Below the pieces are notes generated by a model that saw only the letters and a program-made list of their open reading frames with translations, was not told the origin of the DNA and searched no databases. Shown in pieces: positions 13,707-22,509 of a stretch of DNA of 36,800 nt. How positions within the stretch are numbered: position 1 is the first letter of the stretch; each line of letters starts with the position of its first letter. Source of the stretch: Desulfuromonas sp. TF (GTDB taxonomy: Bacteria > Desulfobacterota > Desulfuromonadia > Desulfuromonadales > ATBO01); NCBI RefSeq assembly GCF_000472285.1, contig NZ_KI421418.1, forward strand, positions 107,715 to 144,514, in the 5' to 3' direction. The translations under genes and the position numbers were made by a program.

Positions 13707-14609
13707 GTGACGGGCATGCCGCCCGTCGCGAATGCCGACAAGAGAAACGGTCCACATCTAGTTATGCGTCATTCAATTTTCAGAGATGTCTTCTGGGGGC
13801 GGCTTCGCCGCAATCGCCTGGCGGTGTTCGGTGCGGTTATCGTCGCCGGGATGTTTATCCTGGCCCTGATTGCCCCTCTGGTGGCCCGGGATCCGGGGGC
13901 TATCGATATCGCCCATCGATTGCAGTCTCCGAGTTGGGCCTACCCCATGGGGACGGACGATCTCGGCCGCGATGTGCTGGCCCGCATCCTTTACGGCGCA
14001 CGTATTTCCCTGCTGGTCGGGTTTGTTGCCGTCGGCATCGCCTCCTTTATCGGAGTGATTCTCGGGGCGCTGGCCGGTTATTACGGGCGCTGGGTCGATG
14101 GGGTGATCATGCGCTTCGTCGATCTCATGCTCTGTTTCCCCACCTTTTTCCTGATCCTCGCCGTAATCGCCTTTCTCGAGCCATCCATCTGGAATATCAT
14201 GATCATCATCGGACTCACCAGCTGGATGGGGGTGGCCAGGTTGGTGCGGGCTGAATTCCTGTCTCTGCGGGAGCGTGATTTCGTGCATGCGGCCAAGGCC
14301 CTGGGGGCCGCGGATACTCGGGTAATCTTCCGGCATGTCCTTCCGAACGCCCTCTCTCCTGTTCTCGTCTCCGCCACCCTCGGGGTGGCCGGAGCCATTC
14401 TCACCGAAAGTGCGCTTTCCTTTCTGGGCATCGGCGTGCAGCCGCCTACCCCCTCCTGGGGGAACATGCTGATTGCCGGCAAACAGACCCTCGGGACGGC
14501 CTGGTGGCTCTCCGCTTTCCCCGGCCTGGCGATTCTCATCACCGTTCTGGGATATAACCTTCTGGGCGAGGGGATCCGCGACGCGTTCGATCCCCGCCTG
14601 CAGGAATGA
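13707..14609 (+). CDS. DppC/OppC-type ABC transporter permease, apparently orphan
   Basis: Up to 300 residues. It has the DppC/OppC layout: an N-terminal RxxRNRLAVFG segment leading into helix 1 (AVFGAVIVAGMFILALIAPLVA), a periplasmic loop with HPLGTDxxGRD-like YPMGTDDLGRDVLARILYG, and five further helices. The cytoplasmic coupling (EAA) loop is RERDFVHAAKALGAADTRVIFRHVLPNALSP, and the C-terminus ends NLLGEGIRDAFDPRL. It would form half of a peptide, nickel or oligosaccharide import channel. The DppB partner, binding protein and ATPases are not adjacent. The start is uncertain: GTG 13707 overlaps a 7-bp hairpin (GACGGGC/GCCCGTC, 13709-13727), while ATG 13764 fits the family N-terminus but lacks a ribosome site. 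Confidence 0.88.
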   Translation: MTGMPPVANADKRNGPHLVMRHSIFRDVFWGRLRRNRLAVFGAVIVAGMFILALIAPLVARDPGAIDIAHRLQSPSWAYPMGTDDLGRDVLARILYGARISLLVGFVAVGIASFIGVILGALAGYYGRWVDGVIMRFVDLMLCFPTFFLILAVIAFLEPSIWNIMIIIGLTSWMGVARLVRAEFLSLRERDFVHAAKALGAADTRVIFRHVLPNALSPVLVSATLGVAGAILTESALSFLGIGVQPPTPSWGNMLIAGKQTLGTAWWLSAFPGLAILITVLGYNLLGEGIRDAFDPRLQE

Positions 14610-14634
14610 CGGGCGCGGAAAGAGAGATTTTCGA

Positions 14635-15069
14635 ATGGGAAATGCACAATTAAGTCATTCCATGTCCCCCTCGGAACTGGTTCTGGCCCGCTGCCGGGCG
14701 TTCGGCGGGGGGAATTTCGGTTTTATTTACGACAGTTATCATCCCGAATCTTATTTCCGTGCCCAGTTTCCCAGTCGGCGCGCCTATCTGCGTCACGGCG
14801 CCAGCTCTCTTGCCGCTGATTTCCGCATCAGGGAGTGCCGTATCCTGAAGGAACAGATTAACGGGGAGGAGGCGCGGGTGCTGTTCTATCTGGACGCTTT
14901 CTTTCGTGATGAACGGGCGGAGAGCTTCGAGCTCTCCTCCTTTCGCATGACGGCTGAAGGCTGGCGGTACCACTCCAGCCAGAAGCTGGCGCGCAGGGAA
15001 TTTGCCGGAGAGATCGAAGAAATTGGCTTTCGGGATTTCGAGAACGTGCAGGACAAAGTCTTTTTCTGA
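14635..15069 (+). CDS. YchJ-like NTF2-fold domain protein
   Basis: 144 residues, cytoplasmic. The core SPSELVLARCRAFGGGNFGFIYDSYHPESYFRAQFPSR, with later RECRILKEQINGEEARVLFYLDAFF and GWRYHSS, follows the pattern of the NTF2-like middle domain of YchJ proteins (RYxAF...yDS.HP...). The flanking cysteine SEC-C zinc motifs of full YchJ are absent, so this is a stand-alone domain. ATG 14635 follows AGAGAGATTTTCGA; ATG 14662 is an alternative. It begins 25 bases after the permease stop, and the cupin gene follows after 43 bases, suggesting cotranscription. A molecular role is not established for this family. Confidence 0.65.
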   Translation: MGNAQLSHSMSPSELVLARCRAFGGGNFGFIYDSYHPESYFRAQFPSRRAYLRHGASSLAADFRIRECRILKEQINGEEARVLFYLDAFFRDERAESFELSSFRMTAEGWRYHSSQKLARREFAGEIEEIGFRDFENVQDKVFF

Positions 15070-15112
15070 GACTCACCGTGCCGCTCTCAGGGAAAAAACA
15101 GCAGAGCTTTTA

Positions 15113-15649
15113 ATGCAGATCATTGATGAAAAACTTCTCGACCACGTGTCCACGGCCGCCCGGGGCAGCAGCCGCCTGCGAAAGAACCACAACCTCCATG
15201 CCGATTATGACGAACCATGCCAGCGCCTGCTCAATGCAGTCGAACCCGGCTCCTACATCCGTCCCCATCGTCACCTGACCCCGCCGAAACCCGAGACCTT
15301 TGTCGCCTTGCGCGGGAGCTTCGCCGCCCTGATCTTCGGGGATTCGGGGGAAGTTGAACAAGTGATTCCCTTCAGTGCCGGTGGCGGAACAAAAGGGGTG
15401 GACATCCAGGCCGGGGCTTGGCATGCCATCGTTTCCCTGGAGAGCGGATCGATTTTTTTTGAGACCAAACCAGGGCCCTATGTCCCACTTTCAGACAAGG
15501 ACTGGGCCCCCTGGGCCCCGGCCGAAGGAAGCCCCGAAGCGCCGGCCTATATGGCCGCGCTGGAAGAGATTATCAGGAAAGAAGCAAGACTTATTTTTAC
15601 AAGGGATGAAGGGGATGAAGGGGAAAATCCCTGTTCGCATGGTTTTTAA
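15113..15649 (+). CDS. WbuC-like cupin-fold metalloprotein
   Basis: 178 residues. The N-terminus has MQIIDEKLLDHVSTAARGSSRLRKNHNLH, followed by RLLNAVEPGSYIRPHRHLTPPKPETFVALRGSFAALIFG. The paired histidines in PHRH plus the later Glu (KPETF) and a histidine in GAWHAIVSLE are the cupin metal set. This arrangement matches the WbuC family, often found next to O-antigen gene clusters, although no such cluster is adjacent here. Catalytic activity is not known. The C-terminus ends in a short acidic GDEGDEGE tract encoded by a GGGGATGAA direct repeat. ATG 15113 has only a weak ribosome site (AGAG), but no better in-frame start is visible. Confidence 0.8.
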   Translation: MQIIDEKLLDHVSTAARGSSRLRKNHNLHADYDEPCQRLLNAVEPGSYIRPHRHLTPPKPETFVALRGSFAALIFGDSGEVEQVIPFSAGGGTKGVDIQAGAWHAIVSLESGSIFFETKPGPYVPLSDKDWAPWAPAEGSPEAPAYMAALEEIIRKEARLIFTRDEGDEGENPCSHGF

Positions 15650-15717
15650 GCTTAGATTTTCGATCTTGTGGTTTATCGTCTTCTTTCCGCTGATATGCCA
15701 TCCCTTAAGGAGGTGAT

Positions 15718-17076
15718 GTGAACAATCGCATCGAACGCGCCCACTGGGCCAGTCGCTTCGGTTTCGTACTGGCGGCGGCGGGAAGCGCCATCGGTCTGGG
15801 GAATATCTGGAAATTCCCTTACATCACCGGAAAGAACGGAGGCGGCGCTTTCGTTCTGGTCTATCTGCTATGCATCGTGCTGGTGGGGCTTCCCATCATG
15901 ATGGCCGAGTTTCTCATCGGCCGGCACGGCCAGCGCGATGCAGTGGGCTCCTTCGAGTCCCTGGAAGGGAAAGGGAGCCCGTGGCGGCTGGTCGGCTGGG
16001 GGGGCGTGGCGGCTTCCTTCATCCTGCTCTCCTTCTACGCGGTCGTGGCCGGCTGGAGCTTCGATTACATCTTCAAGTCGGCCTCCGGTAGTCTGGGAGG
16101 GAAGACGCCGGAGCAGATCAACGACCTGTTCGGCGCTCTCGTCGCCGATCCCGGCCGAGTCATCTTCTGGCAGTTTCTCTTCATGGCTGCCACGGTGGGA
16201 ATCGTTCTCGGAGGCGTGCGGGGAGGGATCGAGCGCTGGAGCAAGATCCTGATGCCCGTTCTCTTCCTGCTCCTGCTTCTTCTTTTCATTCGGGGCATGT
16301 CCTCACCCGGGGCCCAGGCGGGACTGGAATTCATGTTCCGCCCCGATTTCTCCCGGATTACCCCCGAGGCGCTTCTCGATGCCCTCGGGCACGCTTTCTT
16401 CACCCTCTCCCTTGGGGCGGCGACCATGATCACCTACGGTTCATACCTCCCCCCCGATTCGGACCTGTTCACCCTTTCCGTGAGGATAACCCTCCTCGAC
16501 ACCCTGGTCGCCCTGCTCGCCGGGCTGGCGATCTTTCCCGTTGTTTTCGCTGCCGGTCTTGAACCGGGAAGCGGGCCGGGGCTGGTCTTTCAGACGATTC
16601 CCATCGTCCTTGCCGGTCTTCCCTTCGGCTCGTTTCTTGCCCTGATTTTCTTCATCCTTCTGGCTTTCGCCGCTCTTTCCTCCTCCATTTCCATGCTGGA
16701 GGTTTCCGTGGCCTACCTGATCGACGAGAAAGGGTGGCGAAGGAACCGTGCGACCGTTCTGGTCGGCTCGCTGGCCTTCGTTCTGGGGATCCCTTCGGCC
16801 CTCTCCTTCAATCGATGGGCGGAGCTGAAACCTCTTTTCGATAGGACCTTCTTTGATCTTTTCGATCTGCTGGTTTCCTCGTACATGCTCCCCCTGGGAG
16901 GGATGTTCGTGGCCCTTTATGCCGGCTGGTTCTGGAAGGGAGAAGAGGAAAAGAACGAGCTGGCGGCCTCCGCCCCCCGCCCCTGGCTCTTTCCCGTCTG
17001 GCACTTTCTGCTGAGATACATTACCCCTGCGGCGGTCCTGATCATTCTGCTCAATCAGATGGGAATCTGGGGTTAA
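15718..17076 (+). CDS. sodium-dependent transporter, neurotransmitter:sodium symporter (SNF/NSS) family
   Basis: 452 residues, about 11-12 membrane helices, inner membrane. The N-terminus WASRFGFVLAAAGSAIGLGNIWKFPYITGKNGGGAFVLVYL is the diagnostic unwound helix 1 of NSS proteins (LeuT, MhsT, Tyt1), which binds substrate and Na+. Further family segments are GLPIMMAEFLIGRHGQR and HAFFTLSLGAATMITYGSYL, with ALSSSISMLEVSVAYLID in the helix-8 Na2 region. It imports an amino acid or related amine with sodium; substrate not readable. Start: GTG 15718 preceded by TTAAGGAGGTGAT, an almost complete complement to the 16S rRNA end, which compensates for the GTG. The thioesterase gene follows after 52 bases. 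Confidence 0.93.
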   Translation: MNNRIERAHWASRFGFVLAAAGSAIGLGNIWKFPYITGKNGGGAFVLVYLLCIVLVGLPIMMAEFLIGRHGQRDAVGSFESLEGKGSPWRLVGWGGVAASFILLSFYAVVAGWSFDYIFKSASGSLGGKTPEQINDLFGALVADPGRVIFWQFLFMAATVGIVLGGVRGGIERWSKILMPVLFLLLLLLFIRGMSSPGAQAGLEFMFRPDFSRITPEALLDALGHAFFTLSLGAATMITYGSYLPPDSDLFTLSVRITLLDTLVALLAGLAIFPVVFAAGLEPGSGPGLVFQTIPIVLAGLPFGSFLALIFFILLAFAALSSSISMLEVSVAYLIDEKGWRRNRATVLVGSLAFVLGIPSALSFNRWAELKPLFDRTFFDLFDLLVSSYMLPLGGMFVALYAGWFWKGEEEKNELAASAPRPWLFPVWHFLLRYITPAAVLIILLNQMGIWG

Positions 17077-17128
17077 ATCAAAACCTGAACTTTTCTAATA
17101 AAGGTGTGTTTGGAACAGGAGGAAACCC

Positions 17129-17554
17129 ATGGTAGGATACCGCTTCACCATCCCCTATACGGTCAGGGTGGCCGACGTGAACTACGGCGGTCATGTGGCC
17201 AATTCGGCCGTCCTGAATTTTTTTCAGGATGCCCGCATCTCCTACCTGGCCCACCTGGGTCCTTTCGGCGAGCTGGATATCGGCGAGGGATGCGGAATCA
17301 TCCTGCCCGAGGCCCGGGTGAGTTATCTTGCCGAAATGTTTCTCGGCGACCGTCTGGAGATCGGAGTGCGGGTGACGGAAGTGCGCAAATCCGCCTTCGT
17401 CATGGAATATCGCATCGAAAGGGAAGGGAAGCCAATGGCCGAGGGGACGACCGGCCTGGTGTCTTTCGATTATCAGTCGCGCAGAGCGAAACGTCTCCCC
17501 GGACTTTTTCGTCAGGCAATAACCGATTTCGAGGCCGGTCAGGATGGGACTTGA
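17129..17554 (+). CDS. hotdog-fold acyl-CoA thioesterase
   Basis: 141 residues, single 4HBT domain. The catalytic-helix region RVADVNYGGHVANSAVLNFFQDARISYL fits the DxNxxGHV signature of the acyl-CoA thioesterase family; the Asp (residue 15) is the presumed general base. The rest has the expected strands (GCGIILPEARVSYLAEMFLGDRLEIGVRVTEVRKSAFVMEYRIE, EGTTGLVSFDY). It should hydrolyse acyl-CoA in the cytoplasm; chain preference cannot be predicted. The ribosome site AGGAGGAAACCC precedes ATG 17129. It lies between a sodium symporter and a chemoreceptor in the same direction, with no clear functional link to either. Confidence 0.9.
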   Translation: MVGYRFTIPYTVRVADVNYGGHVANSAVLNFFQDARISYLAHLGPFGELDIGEGCGIILPEARVSYLAEMFLGDRLEIGVRVTEVRKSAFVMEYRIEREGKPMAEGTTGLVSFDYQSRRAKRLPGLFRQAITDFEAGQDGT

Positions 17555-17649
17555 AGGGGTTGCACTCTGCTCGAATTGTCGATGGAGTGAACAAGAAGGC
17601 GCGCAGGGTTGAACATGAAAAAGGGGCCGGCGCGAAAACGGAGTGATTT

Positions 17650-20004
17650 ATGGGAAACATCAAGAGCAGGCTGATTTCAGGTTTTTTAAGCGTAGTGGCC
17701 ATCTTCGCCATCGGTGCGGGTATTGCGGGAACAAGCGCGAGACAAGCGGCTATAGAGGCGCGACTTTTCCTGAATGAATACTGGCCGACATCCGCTCTTC
17801 TCTTGGAGACGAACATCGTGCTGGATGAAATCGCCGTTCGGGCCATTAATCCTCCGTCCGACTCTGAACCCTCGGAAATGATCGACAGCATCCGCACCGA
17901 TTTAGAAGAGATCCAACGGAAATTCGAAGCATCAGGACTGACCCGCACGGACATTGATCGGATAAACGGTCGTATTGGTCTCTTCATGGAATCGATTGCC
18001 CTTCCGATTATGCTGCATTCGGTCCCGGGGAAGCGGATGGAAGAGGCAGACGCCGCCGCCGACCCCCTTCTCGAAAAAATGGGGATAGAGCAGGATGCCT
18101 ATCTGCTGAGTATGACGTGGGAAACCATCATGAGCTTCAACGATTTCCTGATCACCGGTGACCCCGCCGAAAAAGAAAGTTTTCTCAGGTTGACGGACCA
18201 GATCGAAAATCATTCCGCTTTCGATGCGTTTCGTTCAGAGTACGAGCCCTTCAAGGAAATGGCGGAACAGGTTTTCGATTCCGCCCTTCAACTGGAAAAC
18301 GCCCATAAATTCTTCCGGTTGTCATTGGATCCTCTGACAGAAGACCTTCAAGAAACGGGCGCCCAGTACCGGGTATCCGTTGTGCAACCGGCTTCCGAAA
18401 AGATCCAGGCCAGCCTGCGCACGATCCTCTCGACGATGATGTGGGCTACCCTGATCAGCGCCCTGCTCTCCATAATGATCGGTTTTGTGCTCGCACGCGG
18501 CCTGGGGAACCCGATTCGCCGAGTGATGGAAGTTCTCGGAAAGCTGGAAAAAGGTCATCTGGACACGAGGGCCGGATTGAAGCGCCGCGACGAAATCGGG
18601 CAGATGTCCTCTGCTCTCGACCGGATGTCGGACAAACTGAGCGGAATGGTCCTGAGGATTCGCCGTTCTGCGGATGAGCTGATCGGCATTTCGGCAAATC
18701 TGGCCGAATCGGCCACTTCGGTTGAAACGGCGGCCGGGCGGCAGTCCGAACAGGTGGAAAAGGCGTCCGCCGCCATGATGAGCATCAGAAAACTCGGTGA
18801 GCAGGTCGGAGACGGTATGGAGCGACTGACCGAATCCGCCGCAGACAGCACCTCTTCGGTGCTCGAGATGAGCGCCAATATCGAGGAAGTTGCGCAGAAT
18901 GCGGAGAACCTGGCCCTCTCGGTCGAGGAGGTCAACTCCGCGATACAGGAAATGGCCGCTGCCTTCAAACAGATATCCGAAAATATCCTCACGCTCAGGG
19001 AATCCTCCGATTCGACGGCCTCCTCGGTGGCCCAGATGGACGCATCCATCGAACAGGTGGAGGAAAACGCCCGCAACATCCGCCTCATCACCGAAGAGGT
19101 GCGCACGGATGCGGAACGGGGGCAGCAATCGGTGGAGGCGACAATCGGCGGCATTGAGGAGATCCGGCGGGCTTCAAAAGCCGCCGGCGAGGTTGTTCTG
19201 TCTTTGGCTGATAAGGCGGTCGGCATCGGCAGGATTCTGTCGGTGATCGAGGACGTGACCGACCAGACGAGCCTGCTGGCCCTGAATGCGGCGATCATCG
19301 CCGCACAGGCGGGTGACCGGGGAAGATCCTTCGCCGTCGTGGCCGATGAAATCCGCGAACTTGCAGACCGGACCAGCCTCTCAACGCGGGAGATCGCCGA
19401 GGTGATCCAGGCTGTTCAGGATGATACCCGGCGCGCCGTCGAGACAATTCAGAAGGCGGACATCCGGATCACGGAAGGCGAAAACCTCTCCCGTCAGAGC
19501 GGAAAGGCCCTGAACAAGATCGTCTCGGGGGTTGCCGGAGCGGTGAGGCAAATGGACCAGATCGCCATGGCCACCCAAGAACAGGCCCAGGGCAGCCGGA
19601 TAATCCGTTCCGCCATGGAAAAAATGGCCACGATGGTCGATCAGACAGCGACGGCAATGGTCGAGCAGGAGAAGGGGAGTCAGGCGATCCGTTCGGCGGC
19701 CGAAAAAATGTGGGAAATGACCACTCATGTCAAAAATTCAACCCGCGAGCAGAGCAATGCGGCCAAGACGATCGCTCGCTCTACCGAAAACATCGATGAA
19801 CAGGTTCAAATGATCATGGCGGCGTGTGAGCAACAGGGCAGACAGGGAGAGGAGGTTGATCATGCCGTCGCCCAGATTCGCGATTCCGCAAAGGACAACC
19901 TTGAATTCGTCCAGCTGCTCAACCAGATTGTGCGGGGGATGTCCGGCCAGGTGAAAATCCTGCAGAGGGAAATGACCATGTTTAAAGGACTGAAGGAGGA
20001 TTAG
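17650..20004 (+). CDS. methyl-accepting chemotaxis protein
   Basis: 784 residues. Order: TM1 (about 8-28), periplasmic helical sensor region (about 29-257, with no recognisable Cache or PAS motif; helical, four-helix-bundle-like), TM2 (about 258-282, [19 protein letters not shown]), HAMP (about 283-335, [24 protein letters not shown]...[13 protein letters not shown]), then a long coiled-coil signalling domain. The hairpin tip [36 protein letters not shown] is at about 542-576 and contacts CheA/CheW. Many EExx-type methylation-like sites flank it. The C-terminus (MFKGLKED) has no NWETF pentapeptide. RBS GGAGTGATTT precedes ATG 17650. It stands alone, without che genes, and ends at a strong terminator. 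Confidence 0.95.
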   Translation: MGNIKSRLISGFLSVVAIFAIGAGIAGTSARQAAIEARLFLNEYWPTSALLLETNIVLDEIAVRAINPPSDSEPSEMIDSIRTDLEEIQRKFEASGLTRTDIDRINGRIGLFMESIALPIMLHSVPGKRMEEADAAADPLLEKMGIEQDAYLLSMTWETIMSFNDFLITGDPAEKESFLRLTDQIENHSAFDAFRSEYEPFKEMAEQVFDSALQLENAHKFFRLSLDPLTEDLQETGAQYRVSVVQPASEKIQASLRTILSTMMWATLISALLSIMIGFVLARGLGNPIRRVMEVLGKLEKGHLDTRAGLKRRDEIGQMSSALDRMSDKLSGMVLRIRRSADELIGISANLAESATSVETAAGRQSEQVEKASAAMMSIRKLGEQVGDGMERLTESAADSTSSVLEMSANIEEVAQNAENLALSVEEVNSAIQEMAAAFKQISENILTLRESSDSTASSVAQMDASIEQVEENARNIRLITEEVRTDAERGQQSVEATIGGIEEIRRASKAAGEVVLSLADKAVGIGRILSVIEDVTDQTSLLALNAAIIAAQAGDRGRSFAVVADEIRELADRTSLSTREIAEVIQAVQDDTRRAVETIQKADIRITEGENLSRQSGKALNKIVSGVAGAVRQMDQIAMATQEQAQGSRIIRSAMEKMATMVDQTATAMVEQEKGSQAIRSAAEKMWEMTTHVKNSTREQSNAAKTIARSTENIDEQVQMIMAACEQQGRQGEEVDHAVAQIRDSAKDNLEFVQLLNQIVRGMSGQVKILQREMTMFKGLKED

Positions 20005-20050
20005 TCCGCGGAAACAATCGGACTTCCAGTCCCATCAGAGTTCGGAATAT

Positions 20051-20103
20051 CGGTTCTGCAACGCATCTTAAAGTTAAGGTGCGTTGCAGAACCGTTTTTT
20101 TTT
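20051..20103 (+). terminator. very strong intrinsic terminator after the chemoreceptor
   Basis: A perfect 15-bp stem, CGGTTCTGCAACGCA (20051-20065) with its complement (20080-20094), extends by further pairs (CTT/AAG) toward a small AT loop and is followed by nine consecutive T residues. It stops chemoreceptor transcription before the convergent DUF3618 gene. Confidence 0.95.
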
Positions 20104-20140
20104 GCGAAAGGATAAAGCCGGGCCTCGGCTGCCGGAGCGG

Positions 20141-20449
20141 TTATCGGTTGCGACGATGGTTTCTGCGATAGTGGAAAATCATGCCCAGGGTCGCCGCCGC
20201 GGTCAAGAAAGGCCGGCGCCTGGCTATTGTGACGGCTGACAGGGCGAGAAGCATCTTTCCAGCCGGAGAGACGAGGAAGGTCTTCACCGGCGCGAATATG
20301 CGTTGCGGCGAGAGATTTTTCTGGATCTCGTCCAGGGTTCCGCGCATCTGCGAAAGAGTGACTTCGATGTCACGCTCGATCTCCAGGGAATCCGGCGGCT
20401 GCATCCGGGCCGCCGATCCTTCCCCCTCGATATGCCTGCCAGAACTCAT
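20141..20449 (-). CDS. DUF3618-like small membrane protein
   Basis: About 102 residues. The segment EIERDIEVTLSQMRGTLDEIQKNLSPQRI matches the DUF3618 signature (EIexdIexTRaelgeTLdaLeerLsP). A moderately hydrophobic C-terminal stretch (GKMLLALSAVTIARRRPFLTAAATLGMIFHY) probably anchors it in the inner membrane, followed by a very basic tail RRNHRRNR. ATG 20449 lies one base after the stop of the upstream holin-like gene, with AAGGGAT before it; a GTG at 20467 is an alternative start that overlaps that gene. DUF3618 proteins commonly sit with YqjD/YqjE-type membrane proteins; ribosome hibernation or envelope roles have been suggested for such sets, but nothing specific is shown here. Confidence 0.8.
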   Translation of the reverse strand: MSSGRHIEGEGSAARMQPPDSLEIERDIEVTLSQMRGTLDEIQKNLSPQRIFAPVKTFLVSPAGKMLLALSAVTIARRRPFLTAAATLGMIFHYRRNHRRNR

Positions 20450-20450
20450 T

Positions 20451-20852
20451 TCATCCCTTACGGTCACTATGCAGTTGCTCCTTTACCAGTTCCTTCTCCA
20501 TTTTGAAGGTGTGCGCGGTGCGCCTCAGAGCCATGTTCTTCGGCTTCAGGGCATTGCGGCCTGAAAGAAGAAAAGCGCACCCTGCCAAAGAGATAATGAG
20601 GCCGACGATCAAAGCCGCCAACCAGGGGGGCACCAGATGCGCCAGGGCCAGCACAGCCGAGGCCAGCAGAACGAGGAGCCCCGAAGAGGCCAGCAGGCCG
20701 CCTATCATCACCGAGGCCAGACCGAGCCCGAGATGGCTGAACTTCTCCGATATCTCAACCTTGATCAGATCGGCCTCCTGCCGTATGAGCAGGGTCATCT
20801 CGTCCGCGAATTCAATGAAGAGAGCGGATAATGGACGTTCGTCCTTTGCCAT
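20451..20852 (-). CDS. phage-holin superfamily / YqjE-like membrane protein
   Basis: 133 residues. The N-terminal helix RPLSALFIEFADEMTLLIRQEADLIKVEISEKFSHLG and two membrane helices (GLGLASVMIGGLLASSGLLVLLASAVLALAHLV and PWLAALIVGLIISLAGCAFLLSGR) are the PF07332 (holin-X, YqjE) arrangement. The name holin reflects fold similarity only; there are no phage genes nearby. RBS ACGGAGATACGGC precedes ATG 20852. It forms a two-gene unit with the DUF3618 protein, divergent from the lipoprotein cluster, an arrangement that suggests envelope maintenance. Confidence 0.85.
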   Translation of the reverse strand: MAKDERPLSALFIEFADEMTLLIRQEADLIKVEISEKFSHLGLGLASVMIGGLLASSGLLVLLASAVLALAHLVPPWLAALIVGLIISLAGCAFLLSGRNALKPKNMALRRTAHTFKMEKELVKEQLHSDRKG

Positions 20853-20969
20853 GCCGTATCTCCGTTTTGCCGCTTGCTCCTAATGGCAACAAAGCACAGA
20901 TTCGGCGCTTGTCAATTCCGACAGACCCAAATATCTCGTCTCGGTTATGAATTAAATTAAAGGTTTGAG

Positions 20970-20997
20970 TTGACACCCGGTTCGGAAAAGGTAAAGA
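20970..20997 (+). promoter_or_regulatory. candidate promoter of the DUF4398/OmpA lipoprotein operon
   Basis: A perfect -35 TTGACA (20970-20975) is followed after 16 bases by TAAAGA (20992-20997), a weak -10. A moderately long leader would precede ATG 21044. The AT-rich stretch at 20945-20962 could hold the divergent promoter of the holin-like gene, but no clear hexamers were seen there. Confidence 0.4.
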
Positions 20998-21043
20998 GGT
21001 GTAATAGAGAACTAATCCAGTATGGGTAAGAGGAGATTGAGCC

Positions 21044-21421
21044 ATGAAAACAAGGATGATCTCACAAGTAGTCATGCTGACGGCGAGTATCGCCGTCCTG
21101 GTTGGATGCGGGAAGGACATACCGCCTCCCGACGTGCAGATGACCCTGGCGGGAGCAGCCGTCGCCAAGGCGGAAGCCGCCGAGGCCTACCGGCACGCAC
21201 CGGTGGAATTCAGCACCGCCCGGGAGAAGTTTAGCGAAGCACAGAAGCTAGTGGAAAGAGAGGAGTATGTCGAAGCGCGACGCCTTGCCGAAGAGGCGGA
21301 AGTCGATGCCAATCTCGCCTTTGCCAAATCGAGATCGGCCGAGGCTCAGGAGGCAGTCGCAGAGCTTCAGAAAACGATCCGGACTCTGCAGGAGGAGATG
21401 CAGCGCATTCAGGCGCAGTAA
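21044..21421 (+). CDS. DUF4398 lipoprotein
   Basis: 125 residues. A type II signal peptide ends in LVGC, with Cys22 as the lipidation site. The mature part is a charged helical hairpin typical of DUF4398: VQMTLAGAAVAKAEAAEAYRHAPVEFSTAREKFSEAQKLVEREEYVEARRLAEEAEVDANLAFAKSRSAEAQEAV, then a Gln/Glu-rich coiled coil. It is anchored to the outer (or inner) membrane and probably binds a periplasmic partner. The next gene carries the same N-terminal domain fused to an OmpA domain and begins 23 bases downstream, so the two likely work together. ATG 21044 is preceded by GAGGAGATTGAGCC. Confidence 0.9.
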   Translation: MKTRMISQVVMLTASIAVLVGCGKDIPPPDVQMTLAGAAVAKAEAAEAYRHAPVEFSTAREKFSEAQKLVEREEYVEARRLAEEAEVDANLAFAKSRSAEAQEAVAELQKTIRTLQEEMQRIQAQ

Positions 21422-21444
21422 ACGTCGAAATTCAGGAGTCAGCC

Positions 21445-22401
21445 ATGAAAAATAATAATGGGATACGATATTGCATTCTTCTCGCGGCCTTGATTACGAT
21501 GGCCGGATGCGCAGCCGGACCGGAAGAAAATGCGATGCTGGAGCAGGCGCGCGCCGCCTACAATGAGGCCCGCAACGACCCTCTGGTCATGGAAAACGCC
21601 CCCCTGGAACTTGCCAAGGCCGAGGATAACCTGTTGAAGGCCCAAGAATTGTGGGAAGAGAAGAAGGAGACGGCCCGGGTAGAGCACCATGCCTATCTGT
21701 CCCGACAACAGTCCGCGATCGCAAGGGAAACAGCCCAACTCCAAAAGGCTCAGCAAACCATAACGGAGGGGGATGCCGAAAGGAACCGCGTTCTCCTGGA
21801 GATCAGGGCGAAGGAGGCCGAAGCAGCCAGGCGGCAGGCTCAGCTCAGTCAGGCGGAACTTAAAGAGGCCCGAGCACGTGCCGAGGAGCAGGCCCGGATG
21901 GCACAGATTCGGGAGCTTGAAGAATCCCGGAGGCAGGCAGAGGAGCAGGCCAAACGGGCGGAAGAAGCTGGCCAGAAGGTTGCCGGACTGGAAGCGGAGT
22001 TGGCTGAGCTCAAAGCGCGCCCGACCGAGCGGGGAATGGTTATTACCCTGGGCGATGTGCTCTTCGATTTGGACAAGGCCGATCTCAACCCCGGCGCCAA
22101 TCTGGTCATGGACCGTCTGGCCGCTTTTCTCAAGGACCACGAGGAAAGGCGGATTCTGGTGGAAGGGTTCACCGACAGCACCGGAGCAGAAGACTACAAC
22201 ATGCAGCTTTCCGAGAGAAGGGCTCGTTCCGTGCGCCAGGCCTTGATGGATCGCGGGATCGCGGGAGACCGCATCGAAGTGCGCGGTTACGGAGAGCAAT
22301 ACCCGATGGCGACCAACGAGACAGTTGCGGGGCGGCAGCAGAACAGGCGGGTGGAAATCCTCTTTTCCGACGAAGAAGGGAAGCTACCCGGCCGCAGGTA
22401 A
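21445..22401 (+). CDS. DUF4398-OmpA lipoprotein
   Basis: 318 residues. Lipobox MAGC with Cys22; residues about 25-110 are a DUF4398-type helical domain (MLEQARAAYNEARNDPLVMENAPLELAKAEDNLLKAQELWEE), then a long coiled coil (about 110-195, rich in EAEAARRQAQ and EEQARMAQ). A C-terminal OmpA peptidoglycan-binding domain (about 205-310) includes VLFDLDKADLNPGANLVMDRLAAFL, EGFTDSTG, NMQLSERRARSVRQAL and QNRRVEILF. It should connect the outer membrane to peptidoglycan over a long periplasmic helix. It follows the DUF4398 lipoprotein directly and precedes an M48 protease lipoprotein. Confidence 0.93.
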   Translation: MKNNNGIRYCILLAALITMAGCAAGPEENAMLEQARAAYNEARNDPLVMENAPLELAKAEDNLLKAQELWEEKKETARVEHHAYLSRQQSAIARETAQLQKAQQTITEGDAERNRVLLEIRAKEAEAARRQAQLSQAELKEARARAEEQARMAQIRELEESRRQAEEQAKRAEEAGQKVAGLEAELAELKARPTERGMVITLGDVLFDLDKADLNPGANLVMDRLAAFLKDHEERRILVEGFTDSTGAEDYNMQLSERRARSVRQALMDRGIAGDRIEVRGYGEQYPMATNETVAGRQQNRRVEILFSDEEGKLPGRR

Positions 22402-22509
22402 GATTCAAATTTACATCATGAAAGTTTGACTGTTGGCTGAAATCTGGAAAACTTGGATTGAAGCGGGTGGGGGCGCCCCGCCGCACCCTCCATCTGCCGG
22501 AGAAAGCCA

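Noticed and set aside
20451-20852. Holin-like protein as a sign of prophage
   Set aside because: PF07332/YqjE-type proteins are chromosomal; no endolysin, structural or integrase genes are nearby.
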